From: UBA5793 sp040255465
Lineage (GTDB): Bacteria > Planctomycetota > Phycisphaerae > Phycisphaerales > UBA5793
Assembly (NCBI GenBank): GCA_040255465.1
Contig: JBDZVA010000001.1
Location: 1,054,001 to 1,118,000, forward strand
Reading direction: 5' to 3'
DNA: 64,000 nt
Below, one piece after another: positions 52,716 through 61,160 of the stretch (position 1 is its first letter; each line of letters begins with the position of its first letter). The notes below the pieces were generated by a model. That model ran no database searches, was not told where the DNA came from, and saw only the letters and a program-made list of their open reading frames with translations. Both the position numbers and the translations under genes were made by a program.

Positions 52716-53507
52716 TCAGGGCAAAGTCAGGATATCCGCCCCGCTGGCGGTAATCGCGACGGTGTGCTCCTGGTGGGCGGCGGGCAGGCGATCGCGGGTG
52801 ACCACGGTCCACCCGTCGCGAAGCGTGACCGTCTGGCCTTTGCCCAGCGTGAGCATGGGCTCGATCGCGATGACGAGGCCGGGGCGGAGCACGAAGTCCT
52901 CGGGGCTGCCGGGTTTGACGCGGTAATTCGGCACTTTGGGTGCCTCGTGCATTGCTCGACCGATGCCGTGCCCGACGTATTCGCGGATGATGCCCAGTCC
53001 TTCGGCCTCGGCGGAATCCTGCATCAGGCCGCCGATCTCGCTCCAGCGTTTTCCGGGCCGCAGGGCGAGGATGGCGTCATGGAGCGTGCGTTTGGTGACT
53101 TCGACGAGGCGACGGGTCTCGGGTGCGACTTTTCCGACGAGAATGGATCGGGCGCTGTCGCCGCACCAGCCGCTGAGTTTGACGCCGCAGTCGATGGAGA
53201 CGAGGTCGCCCGAGCGGATGATCCGATCCCCTGGGATTCCGTGAACGATTTCTTCATTGACGGAGATGCAGGTGTGGCGGGGATAGCCGCTGCCCGGCTG
53301 GTAGTCTGGATAGCCGTAGAAGAGCCCGGTTGCGCCCAGCCCGGTAAAGGTCTCGAAGGCGATGTCATCGAGTTGGCGAGTTGTGATGCCGGGCACGCAC
53401 GCCTTCTCGCACGCTTCGAGCGTGGCGGCGACGACGCGGCCGGCGGCGCGCATGCGCTCGATCTCGGCGCTGCTCTTGAGGATGATGGCGTCGCGGTTCT
53501 GTTTCAT
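52716..53507 (-). CDS. map: Type I methionine aminopeptidase
   Basis: Map removes the initiator Met from nascent proteins. The 263-aa enzyme has the metal ligands in DLVSIDCGVKLSGWCGDSARS (the two Asp), YVGHGIGRAMHE with the His ligand, and the Glu ligands in VIAIEPMLTLG and near the C-terminus. Its place upstream of infA is the classical arrangement. Confidence 0.97.
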   Translation of the reverse strand: MKQNRDAIILKSSAEIERMRAAGRVVAATLEACEKACVPGITTRQLDDIAFETFTGLGATGLFYGYPDYQPGSGYPRHTCISVNEEIVHGIPGDRIIRSGDLVSIDCGVKLSGWCGDSARSILVGKVAPETRRLVEVTKRTLHDAILALRPGKRWSEIGGLMQDSAEAEGLGIIREYVGHGIGRAMHEAPKVPNYRVKPGSPEDFVLRPGLVIAIEPMLTLGKGQTVTLRDGWTVVTRDRLPAAHQEHTVAITASGADILTLP

Positions 53508-53517
53508 GCCTGGTTGA

Positions 53518-55005
53518 TCATGCGGGCATGAGCGAGCCGGGTCCGTGGCGTTCGATGAATTGCCCCTGGCCCTTCCTGCCGACGTATTTGTATCCGTCGA
53601 CGATCACCGTGCCGCGCAGCAGCGTGGTCCGGGCGAATCCGCCGAGTTTCATTCCCTGATAGGGTGACCAGTCACAGCGGCTGTGCATCTGTTTCCAGTC
53701 GATTTCTTTCGTGCGGCTCGGATCGATGATGGCGATGTCAGCGTCGAACCCCGGAGCGATGTGGCCCTTGCGATCTCCCATTCCCATCATGCGAGCCGGG
53801 TTGGTGCTGCACAGTTCGACGAGTCGATTCAATGAGATGCGCCCGGGCTTGACGCCCAGCGAGTAGACGAGCGGCACCATTGTTTCGAGACCGGGCAGAC
53901 CCATGGGGATTCTGGTCCAATCGCCATAGCCTTCGCGCTGACCGGCCGGGGCGTCTTCTTCGCCCTCTTTCTTTCGGCGCTTCGCTTCGGCATCCACCCA
54001 CCACATGCCTTTTTGTTCTCGCGTGAAACTACATGTGTCGGTCGAGACGACGCAGACGTCGTCGCCGCCTCGCTCGAGCGCCTGCCAGAGCCGGTCGATG
54101 TCGCGCTGTTTCTTGACTTGTGGGCAGCAGGCGAACAGGTGGCCATCTTCACCTTCAAAGACAGTGTCATCGAGGGTGAGATACTGCGTGCACGTTTCCG
54201 CCCAGACGCGAACGCCGCGCCGGCGGGCTCTGCGGACGAGTTCGACGCCTTCGGCCGTGGACATGTGGACGATGTAGAGCGTTCCGCCGGTGACGCTGGC
54301 CCAGTGGATCGCCCGTTCGATCGCTTCGGCCTCGACGAAGTTGGGGCGGGTCATCGGATGCAGCAGGGCGCCAAACTTTCGCATTTGCGCCGGCGTGTGG
54401 TGTCGTTCGATGAGCAGATCGAGGACGCGGCTGGACTCGGCGTGGACGAGGAGCATCCCGCCGTGTTCGCGTACTTCCTGCAGGGTGGCGTACATCATCG
54501 CATCATCGCTGCTCCAGCCTTCCGACTCGTAGATCATGAACTCCTTGAATGTGGGGAGTCCCATGTCGACCATGGTCGGGATTTCACTGATGTGCCGTCG
54601 GTCGGTCAGCGCCATGTGCCATGTGTAGTCGACTCCGGAGATGCCCTCCGCCTTGGTCCGCCAGGCTTCGTGGGCTTCGAGCAGTGATTGTTTGGATTCG
54701 GGTATGGCAAAGTCGATGACGGTTGTCACGCCTCCACTGGCTGCGGCGCGGCTGCCAGACTCGAAATCATCACAGGACACCGTGCCGCAGAACGGCAGGG
54801 CGAGATGGACGTGGACGTCGATACATCCAGGCAGAATGTCCATGCCGCCCGCTTCGATGATCCTGGTCTGGGGGTCGACGGGCAGCGCGATGCCGACGGC
54901 ATCGATTTTCTCATCGACAATGGCGATGTCGCTTCGAAACGAGTGAGTGGCGGTATGGATCATTCCGCCGCGAATGACGGTTCTGGCGGGCTTGGCTTTG
55001 AGCAT
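53518..55005 (-). CDS. Dihydropyrimidinase/hydantoinase-family amidohydrolase
   Basis: The 495-aa enzyme belongs to the cyclic-amidohydrolase family, which opens dihydropyrimidine, hydantoin or allantoin rings with a binuclear zinc site. Seen: His65-x-His67 in CIDVHVHL, carboxylated Lys154 in PTFKEFMIY, His188 in LLVHAE, a further His in LYIVHMSTAE and an Asp in VSTDTC. The family's usual SxDHxP reads STDTC here, so the substrate pocket differs. With the PreA-like enzyme at 29114 it would fit reductive pyrimidine breakdown, but the genes are far apart. No beta-ureidopropionase is present. Confidence 0.9.
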   Translation of the reverse strand: MLKAKPARTVIRGGMIHTATHSFRSDIAIVDEKIDAVGIALPVDPQTRIIEAGGMDILPGCIDVHVHLALPFCGTVSCDDFESGSRAAASGGVTTVIDFAIPESKQSLLEAHEAWRTKAEGISGVDYTWHMALTDRRHISEIPTMVDMGLPTFKEFMIYESEGWSSDDAMMYATLQEVREHGGMLLVHAESSRVLDLLIERHHTPAQMRKFGALLHPMTRPNFVEAEAIERAIHWASVTGGTLYIVHMSTAEGVELVRRARRRGVRVWAETCTQYLTLDDTVFEGEDGHLFACCPQVKKQRDIDRLWQALERGGDDVCVVSTDTCSFTREQKGMWWVDAEAKRRKKEGEEDAPAGQREGYGDWTRIPMGLPGLETMVPLVYSLGVKPGRISLNRLVELCSTNPARMMGMGDRKGHIAPGFDADIAIIDPSRTKEIDWKQMHSRCDWSPYQGMKLGGFARTTLLRGTVIVDGYKYVGRKGQGQFIERHGPGSLMPA

Positions 55006-55112
55006 CGTCCGATGCGGGCCTCCTGGCGAGTCGGTGCGAACTGAAGTGTAGGGGCCTCAATCGCTCATTCAGACGTCTGAAGGCCATGCAGGACGCAAGT
55101 GAGGCCAGTCGC

Positions 55113-55748
55113 CTAGGGCTGGCGAAGTTCGCGGGAGTTGGGCAGATCCTTGAGCGAGGCGAGGCCGAACGCCTCGAGAAACTCGCGGCCGGTGCCGTAG
55201 AGCATCGGCCGGCCAAGTTCTTCGGCCCGGCCGACGATTTTGATGAGGCGTCGTTCGAGCAGGCCGCGGAGGAGGTCGCCACACGCGACGCCGCGAATCG
55301 CTTCGATATCCGCCCGGGTGATGGGTTGGCGATAGGCGACGATGGCGAGTGTTTCGAGGCCGGCCTGGCTGAGGCGACCAGCGTCCCGCGCCTTCATCGA
55401 CGCCGAGACCAATGTGCCGAACTCCGGCCGGGTCATCATCCGCAGCCCGCCGGCCACGCGTTCGATGCGAAAGGACCGGCCGCCCTGGTCGTACTGTTCG
55501 TTGAGCCAGGCCACGGCGGACTCCACGGCGGCTTCTTCGGTGATGCCGCTGCCAGATGCGGCGATCGCCTCGGCGATTCGCCGGGGCGAGAGCGGCTTGT
55601 CGGAGGTCAGCAAAACCGCTTCAACCCTTGCCGCGAGCATGTCATCCACGGAGGCGGTCTCCGCCGGATCGCGCGATTCTCCGTCCACCGAGACGATCTC
55701 CATGGGGATGTCGATCTGAGACTCTGTCAACGTGGGCATTCGATTCAT
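55113..55748 (-). CDS. scpB: Segregation and condensation protein B
   Basis: ScpB is the winged-helix partner of SMC-ScpA in chromosome condensation. The 211-aa protein has VEAVLLTSDKPLSPRRIAEAI, RSFRIERVAGGLRMMTRPEF and the signature LSQAGLETLAIVAYRQPITRADIEAIRGV. ScpA is not next to it. Confidence 0.95.
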   Translation of the reverse strand: MNRMPTLTESQIDIPMEIVSVDGESRDPAETASVDDMLAARVEAVLLTSDKPLSPRRIAEAIAASGSGITEEAAVESAVAWLNEQYDQGGRSFRIERVAGGLRMMTRPEFGTLVSASMKARDAGRLSQAGLETLAIVAYRQPITRADIEAIRGVACGDLLRGLLERRLIKIVGRAEELGRPMLYGTGREFLEAFGLASLKDLPNSRELRQP

Positions 55749-55859
55749 CCCTCATCTGCCGCCAATCCGGCCGCTTGAATGAACTCATCGGCAGTGACGA
55801 TTTGATTTGTACACATTCGACGGCAGGGAGGATGCCGATCCTGAAGGCTCGCTGTGGAC

Positions 55860-56564
55860 TCAATCATGCACCATGAGGGCGTCGTAGTCGCCCTCGGAGG
55901 AGTCCCGCCGAAACAGGTCATCCGTCGTGTCCGGCTTGTTGGGTGTGTTGCGGGCAATCTTGGTCGAACCATCGCCCATGAGCACGTGCCACCAGTCGCC
56001 GTTGATGGAGTGGTACTCGGGGACCACGCGGTCCTCGTACCAGCGGTCTGAGAGGATCACAAATCGCGAACCTGCCGAGTTGTTCCAATGTCGATAGCGG
56101 AGCCAGTTGTCAGCGTCGTAGTCCTCCAGCGCGTAGCTCGTGTTGTTCACGCCAAACGAATTGGGGGAACCAACGTGGATGGTGTCGATGTCCATTTCGT
56201 TGGGGCTGACAAGTTGCTGCGGCACGACCGATTGATAGTCGACCAGCGCGCCGAAGACTTCATGCGTCGTGTCGGACGACATGACCCCGCTGCTGTTCTT
56301 TGTTGAAGGGAAGTTGTCATTGTGCTCAGAGCCAAATGCGAAGAATCCGACGTAGAGGTTGTGCAGATCCATCTGCTGGATCTGGCGCTCCATGCGATCC
56401 TTCGCGCCTTCCACGCCTCCGGGGCTCCCGGGTCCGCCCGGTCCGCTGGTGCCGGTGATGGCGCTGCCAACGATGGCGATGAGGGCGATCATGATGCCGA
56501 CCACGATCAGTAGTTCGATCAATGAGGCTCCGTGACGCTGCGGCTGGTGATGAGGTGTAGGCAT
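55860..56564 (-). CDS. Type IV pilin-like / type II secretion pseudopilin
   Basis: The 234-aa protein has a class III leader (MPTPHHQPQRHG), then ASLIELLIVVGIMIALIAIVG, the hydrophobic N-terminal helix of prepilins with Glu at +5. The first mature residue is Ala rather than Phe, unusual but tolerated in a few pseudopilins. A Gly/Pro-rich linker follows and the body contains an extracellular globular domain (WYEDRVVPEYHSINGDWWHVLMGDGS) as in planctomycete prepilin-type proteins. No peptidase or assembly gene adjoins. Confidence 0.85.
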   Translation of the reverse strand: MPTPHHQPQRHGASLIELLIVVGIMIALIAIVGSAITGTSGPGGPGSPGGVEGAKDRMERQIQQMDLHNLYVGFFAFGSEHNDNFPSTKNSSGVMSSDTTHEVFGALVDYQSVVPQQLVSPNEMDIDTIHVGSPNSFGVNNTSYALEDYDADNWLRYRHWNNSAGSRFVILSDRWYEDRVVPEYHSINGDWWHVLMGDGSTKIARNTPNKPDTTDDLFRRDSSEGDYDALMVHD

Positions 56565-56576
56565 ACAAGGAGTGTA
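56565..56576 (-). promoter_or_regulatory. -10-like box TACACT, 6 nt before the prepilin start
   Basis: Minus-strand TACACT (56571-56576) with CCTTGT before ATG 56564 and no Shine-Dalgarno site. Same type as the box at 7434. Confidence 0.4.
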
Positions 56577-56675
56577 ACGCCCTCGGCCGCCGCACCAAGC
56601 CCAGGTGCCGTGATCCTGGAACCAGAATATCAGTTTTTCTGAGGATTCGAACGAGTAACCTGGATCATTGCGCCA

Positions 56676-57911
56676 TCAGGCGGCGTCCAGGGCCTGGACA
56701 TTCAGCCCCTGGCCACCCCGGGGCACGATCTCCTCGGGCAGGCGGAACTGGCACTCGCTCACATCGACGCCCTCGGAGTGAGTAATGCTGACGTCGGAGG
56801 TGATGGCCAGGTCAACGAACCGGTGCGAGGGCGTCTCGCCTCGGCTCAGGGGACTCAGGTCGTCGATGACGACCACTTTCGGGCGGCACGGGTCCGTCGG
56901 GCGCCAGGTCACGACGAACGCATCCTCTCCCGTCGAGAGCGTCACCTTGCGACCGGGGGTGTATGCGGGGACGATCTCGAGCAGGGCTCGAAGGAGGACG
57001 GGATCAAACCGGCGGCGCATGCGGCCGCAGATCAGATTGGCCAGCACCTCGACCAGCGGGCGTGGGCGCGAGGAGTAGAACGTGCGCAGCTCATCGAACT
57101 GGTCCGCGATGGTGACGATCCGCGCAAAGACATGAATCGCGTCACCCTTGAGCCCCAGCTTGCGGCCGCCATCCCAGGTCGGCTTCTGCGGGAAGCCTGA
57201 GCCGTCAAAGTACTGATGGTGGTGGAGCACGATGGCGGCGGAGGTGGGGTCAACCTTTCCGCTCAGGCATTCGTATCCCAATTGAACATGTTTCTGCCAC
57301 GCGGGATCGGTCTCGTCATGATGCTCCTGCCACTTGACGAGAACGGACTCGCTCAGCCGCGAAAGGCCGACGTCGTGCAGCATGGCGCCCAGCGAGAGTG
57401 TCACCAGGTTCGTGGCGTGCTTGGCGTCGAGCCTCTTGCGCTGCCGCATGAGGTAGCCCTGCAGTTTCATTCCGATGAGAGTGGAGAGGTACGCCACGTT
57501 GGCGGCGTGGCTGATCATGCGGTACTCGATCGGATCATCGTCTTCGAGGAAGAGGGCCGCGGCGGGTTCGGCCATCATGGTTTCGGTGAGAGCGGAGATT
57601 GTTTCACCGAATTCGCTCCACATCTGCCGTTTGCCGCGCGGCTCGTGGACATCGTTGAGCGCTTGCGTGGCCACCTGCAACAGCTTGCGGCGTCCCAACT
57701 CCACGGGGCTGCTGTGGCATGCATCGATCGACTCAAAGCCCGGGGCGGTGATCCACACGGCCCGCTGGTTCAACTCATTGAGACGGCGGATCGTCGTGTC
57801 GTCGATCTGGTAGCCGGCTTTGAGCAGGACGGAGTCGGGGCGCTGCGGATGCAGGATCGGCATCGCGATGGTCATTCCCGGCATGGTCTGCTTGATGTCA
57901 ATGTGCAGCAT
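56676..57911 (-). CDS. HD-GYP domain protein, probable cyclic-di-GMP phosphodiesterase
   Basis: The 411-aa protein has an HD-GYP domain at about residues 125-300: His135, His179-Asp180 in MLHDVGL, and HHHQYFDGSGFP (230-241), where the GYP tripeptide is GFP. The N-terminal about 65 residues resemble the DUF3391-type region found in HD-GYP proteins. A C-terminal domain of about 110 residues contains a PilZ-like or Asp-rich strand (VVVIDDLSPL) but I cannot assign it. Metal ligands are complete, so hydrolysis of c-di-GMP is likely. Adjoins a prepilin gene, hinting at surface or motility control. Confidence 0.88.
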   Translation of the reverse strand: MLHIDIKQTMPGMTIAMPILHPQRPDSVLLKAGYQIDDTTIRRLNELNQRAVWITAPGFESIDACHSSPVELGRRKLLQVATQALNDVHEPRGKRQMWSEFGETISALTETMMAEPAAALFLEDDDPIEYRMISHAANVAYLSTLIGMKLQGYLMRQRKRLDAKHATNLVTLSLGAMLHDVGLSRLSESVLVKWQEHHDETDPAWQKHVQLGYECLSGKVDPTSAAIVLHHHQYFDGSGFPQKPTWDGGRKLGLKGDAIHVFARIVTIADQFDELRTFYSSRPRPLVEVLANLICGRMRRRFDPVLLRALLEIVPAYTPGRKVTLSTGEDAFVVTWRPTDPCRPKVVVIDDLSPLSRGETPSHRFVDLAITSDVSITHSEGVDVSECQFRLPEEIVPRGGQGLNVQALDAA

Positions 57912-58092
57912 GATTGCGATTCGTCCGAAGACCTGCCGGCCTCAATGCGGCGGCGTCTGTTCAAGACCGTCTCCTCTCAGATCGGCCCGATTGACGCCCG
58001 CTTTCTGCCGAGGTGGGCATAATCTCCGTCCAAGACGCGGATAACCAATCCCGGACGCGCGGCAACTCTCGCGAGGGACCAGAATCGGCCGC

Positions 58093-59706
58093 TCAGCCGC
58101 GGCGCGAAGGCGCGGAGCGGAAGGCGTCGAAACTGATATCGCTACCGGTCCAGGCTCGAAACTGGTGGTAGGCCTGCCGCCACAGCAGATCGATGCCACC
58201 GAGCGTGACCGCGCCGTGGGATCGGGCGAGGTTGAGCAGGGGAGTGTTCGTGGGCACATAGACCGTATCGACCACCAGCGGGGGATTGTCCCAGAGCGTG
58301 GCATCCGCGGTGATCGGGAATGGAACCCCGTCCGGCTCGGGACCGTCCTTCATTCCCACCGGTGTGGCGTTGATGATCACATCACAACAGGTGCGACACA
58401 ACTTCTCGAGCCGAGCCGGGACGATCTGGCCCGCGCCGCTGCCCGCCTGTGACTTCGCCTTGACTGCGAACTCCTCCGCCAGTCGCGCGGCTTTCGCCAG
58501 GTCGCGGTGGTAGAGGACGACTGCCGCGCCGCGCCCGGCAAAGCCGGCGATGGCCGCCCGCGCCATGCCGCCGGCGCCGATTACGGCAATGCGTTGATTC
58601 TGCAGCTCACTTTCGGCGATGCCCAGCGCCGTTGTGACCGATTCGACAATGCCTGTTGCATCGGTGTTGCGCGCCTCGAGCGATCCGTCGTCATGGACGA
58701 TCAGCGTGTTGGCCGCGCCGGCCGCAGCGGCCGCATCATCGATTGCGCCGCCGCGCTGCTGGACGAAGTTGAGCAGATGCACTTTGTGGGGAATGGTCAC
58801 ACTCGCGCCGCGAAGCGTCAGTGCGCTCTCTTCAATGAGCGCTTCGAGCGTCGTGTGGAACGCGAGTTCATCGGGGGCTACGGGCAGTGGGACATACACG
58901 CCATCAAAGCCGATTCGATCGAAAGCCGCGTTGTGAATGGCCGGACTGCGCGAGTGTTCGACGGGCCAGCCGATGACGCCGTACACCTTTGTTTCCGGCC
59001 CGATACTGCGAAACCGGTACGTCTGCACCAGGTCGCGAATCGTCGGCTGCCCCGGCGCTGTCGCGCTCGTGTCGCGCAGGGTGGCGAAGGTGAGCAATGC
59101 GCCGAACTTGGGCGCGAGCACGCGGCTCATCAGGCCGAGCGAACCCATGCAAAGAGCGATCGTCGGCTTGTGTCTGGCTCGCAATATCTCGAACACTTCC
59201 AGGTTGTCGCGCAGCGATCGCGCCATCCACGCAATTTTGATGACCCCGCACGCCGGCTCGCCGGCCATGCGTGACACCTGTCGCAGCAGGTCGCTGGGGC
59301 GACCCCTGAAGTCGTGGCACGAAAGGATGAGTGTTGAATCCAGTTCGCGCAACTGTTCGGGGTGCTGGATGGCAAGTTTGATCTTTTGCCGCAGATTGGC
59401 GGACTTCTCGAAGGATGCGAGTTCAACATCGAGGTAGCGCGGACGGGCGTGGAGGCCGACATGTTCGAGCAGGCTGACGCGCTGCTGTTCATCGCCGCCG
59501 AATTCGCCGCCTTCGTCGCGACTGCGGCAGGTGATGATGCAGGGCAGGGGAGAGTCCTGGGCCAGGCGCTCCACAAGGGCGATGTCATCCGCCACCGCAT
59601 CGACACGCCACTCGATCAGGTCGGCGCCCGCTTCGCGCGCGGCCTGGCCGTCCTGGGTGGCGGAAACCACGTCTTCGACGAAGATGGGGATGCAGATAAA
59701 GGTCAT
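58093..59706 (-). CDS. aroDE: Fused 3-dehydroquinate dehydratase (type I) / shikimate 5-dehydrogenase
   Basis: The 537-aa bifunctional enzyme performs two successive shikimate-pathway steps. Residues 1-225 are AroD type I with His131 in LSCHDF and the Schiff-base Lys157 in VIKIAW. Residues about 240-530 are AroE with GWPVEHSRSPAIHNAAF, TIPHK (catalytic Lys), GAGGMARAAIAGFAGRG for NADP binding and NATPVGM. The same fusion occurs in plants, chlamydiae and planctomycetes. ATG 59706 is chosen because upstream codons have no homology and GGAG stands before it. Confidence 0.96.
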   Translation of the reverse strand: MTFICIPIFVEDVVSATQDGQAAREAGADLIEWRVDAVADDIALVERLAQDSPLPCIITCRSRDEGGEFGGDEQQRVSLLEHVGLHARPRYLDVELASFEKSANLRQKIKLAIQHPEQLRELDSTLILSCHDFRGRPSDLLRQVSRMAGEPACGVIKIAWMARSLRDNLEVFEILRARHKPTIALCMGSLGLMSRVLAPKFGALLTFATLRDTSATAPGQPTIRDLVQTYRFRSIGPETKVYGVIGWPVEHSRSPAIHNAAFDRIGFDGVYVPLPVAPDELAFHTTLEALIEESALTLRGASVTIPHKVHLLNFVQQRGGAIDDAAAAAGAANTLIVHDDGSLEARNTDATGIVESVTTALGIAESELQNQRIAVIGAGGMARAAIAGFAGRGAAVVLYHRDLAKAARLAEEFAVKAKSQAGSGAGQIVPARLEKLCRTCCDVIINATPVGMKDGPEPDGVPFPITADATLWDNPPLVVDTVYVPTNTPLLNLARSHGAVTLGGIDLLWRQAYHQFRAWTGSDISFDAFRSAPSRRG

Positions 59707-59849
59707 GCGGCTCCGCTGGTGTAGTATCGGACGCCCTTGGCGGCGGGCTTGCGATCCTTCGCGGGCCAATGATAAGTTGTCGCGAACTGGCACGTCGCCA
59801 AGGTCGTACTGAATCGCATGCCCCTGTTTGTTCCCGAGGAGATGCCATC

Positions 59850-60413
59850 GTGCCCATTGGAAAAACCGCCCTGCTCATCGCCGCCGTGCCAGTTGTTGTC
59901 GTGTCCTACATTGGCATTGCCGGCACCACCGGCTTCTGCCCCATGTGCACGGGCATCATGGACAGCGTGCTGGGTCGTGAGTCGACTTCGGGCCTGTTGA
60001 GCCGACCCGAGACACTCGCGGGACTCACCGCCACAACCCTCGACGGCGAAACAGTGGCGCTGGACTCCTTTGTCGGCCAGCCGGTGATCCTCGACTTCTG
60101 GGCGACTTGGTGCGGACCGTGCAAGACGCAGCGCGGCATTTTGGCTGAACTGGAAGGCGAACTCAAGGGCAAGGTCCACGTCGTGGCGCTCTCCGTCGAC
60201 AGCAAGGGGCCTTCGGTTGTGCAGGAGCACATCGCCAGGACGGGCCACTCCGCCGAGAACGAACTCATGGCCCCCAACAGCCTCGCCCAGGCATTCGGTG
60301 TCTCTTCGATACCCACGCTTGTCTTCGTCGATGCGACGGGCAAGGTCCGGAAGGTTGTCGAGGGCGTTCAAAACGCCGACAACCTGCGCCGCGAAATCGC
60401 GTCGCTCAAGTAG
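59850..60413 (+). CDS. Membrane-anchored thioredoxin-like (TlpA/ResA) protein with extra CxxC
   Basis: The 187-aa protein has an N-terminal membrane helix or signal (about 7-25), then a CPMC pair at 30-33, and a thioredoxin fold with catalytic Cys88-Gly-Pro-Cys91 (FWATWCGPCKTQ) and the cis-Pro loop SSIPTLVF. The CGPC motif is that of thioredoxin; TlpA/ResA-type proteins reduce exported substrates. The CPMC near the membrane is typical of planctomycete homologues and may relay electrons or bind a metal. The start is GTG 59850, with GAGGAG upstream. Confidence 0.9.
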   Translation: MPIGKTALLIAAVPVVVVSYIGIAGTTGFCPMCTGIMDSVLGRESTSGLLSRPETLAGLTATTLDGETVALDSFVGQPVILDFWATWCGPCKTQRGILAELEGELKGKVHVVALSVDSKGPSVVQEHIARTGHSAENELMAPNSLAQAFGVSSIPTLVFVDATGKVRKVVEGVQNADNLRREIASLK

Positions 60414-60456
60414 ATCCTGTCTCGATGTGGCGCGCTGGACGATCGGCGCGCATCCA

Positions 60457-61149
60457 TCACATCACCAGTCCGTCCAGCGAGGTCAGCCCGATCGGTTCCT
60501 GCGTGAAGAACGGCTCTGCCGTGCTCGTTCCCAGCCGGGAGCCGAAGTAGGTCACCATCGCGCGGATGCCGAGCAACACCTTGCGGTTCTTCTCTGACAT
60601 CACAAACTGCGTGTGATAGGCCTCGATTGAGGCGAACTTGCGATCTTCGTAGCCGCTGGTGTCGAAGAGAAACGTCGGGTTGTGCACCTTGCGCAGGTGC
60701 ATCGCGTAGTAGAAGAAGAGCCACTTCGGATTGATTGGTTCGCCCGTCTGTCCCCACGGCTCCTCGATCTTTGTCAATCGGGCGGCAAAGCGAGCGCCGA
60801 TCACCGCCTGTGTGACGGCGAGATGATCGGGGTGCGCATCTTCAAAGTATGTGGTGAAAATCATTTGCGCCTGGTGCTCGCGGATGACGGCGGCGATTGC
60901 GTGTCGCAGTTCCAGAGTGTTCTCGACGTATCGGTTGGGAAACCCCAGCAGCCGGCGCTGCACGCCGAGAATCTTTGCGGCGTCTGCGGCCTCTTTGGCG
61001 CGGATTTCCGGCGATCCGTGCGGCGTGGGTTCGCCGTTGGTGATATCCAGCAGGAGTACGTTGTGCCCCTGCTCGGCGAGGCGCGCAATCGTGCCGCCCA
61101 TGCCGATTTCCTGATCATCCGGATGCGGACCGACAACGAGTATGTTCAT
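60457..61149 (-). CDS. BshB1-like PIG-L family N-deacetylase
   Basis: The 230-aa protein has the PIG-L/LmbE zinc site GPHPDDQEIGMGG and DAHPDHLA, and the family's GEPTPHG...RAKEAADAAKILG region, all closest to BshB1, which deacetylates GlcNAc-malate in bacillithiol synthesis. BshA and BshC are not in this window, so a different N-acetylglucosamine conjugate is possible. The gene begins 8 bases before argS ends and has a TAAGAT box 5 nt from the start. Confidence 0.9.
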   Translation of the reverse strand: MNILVVGPHPDDQEIGMGGTIARLAEQGHNVLLLDITNGEPTPHGSPEIRAKEAADAAKILGVQRRLLGFPNRYVENTLELRHAIAAVIREHQAQMIFTTYFEDAHPDHLAVTQAVIGARFAARLTKIEEPWGQTGEPINPKWLFFYYAMHLRKVHNPTFLFDTSGYEDRKFASIEAYHTQFVMSEKNRKVLLGIRAMVTYFGSRLGTSTAEPFFTQEPIGLTSLDGLVM

Positions 61150-61160
61150 GGTGGATCTTA
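61150..61160 (-). promoter_or_regulatory. -10-like box TAAGAT, 5 nt before the deacetylase start
   Basis: Minus-strand TAAGAT (61155-61160) ends 5 nt before ATG 61149 and lies across the argS stop. The gene may therefore have its own leaderless transcript in addition to readthrough from argS. Confidence 0.3.
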
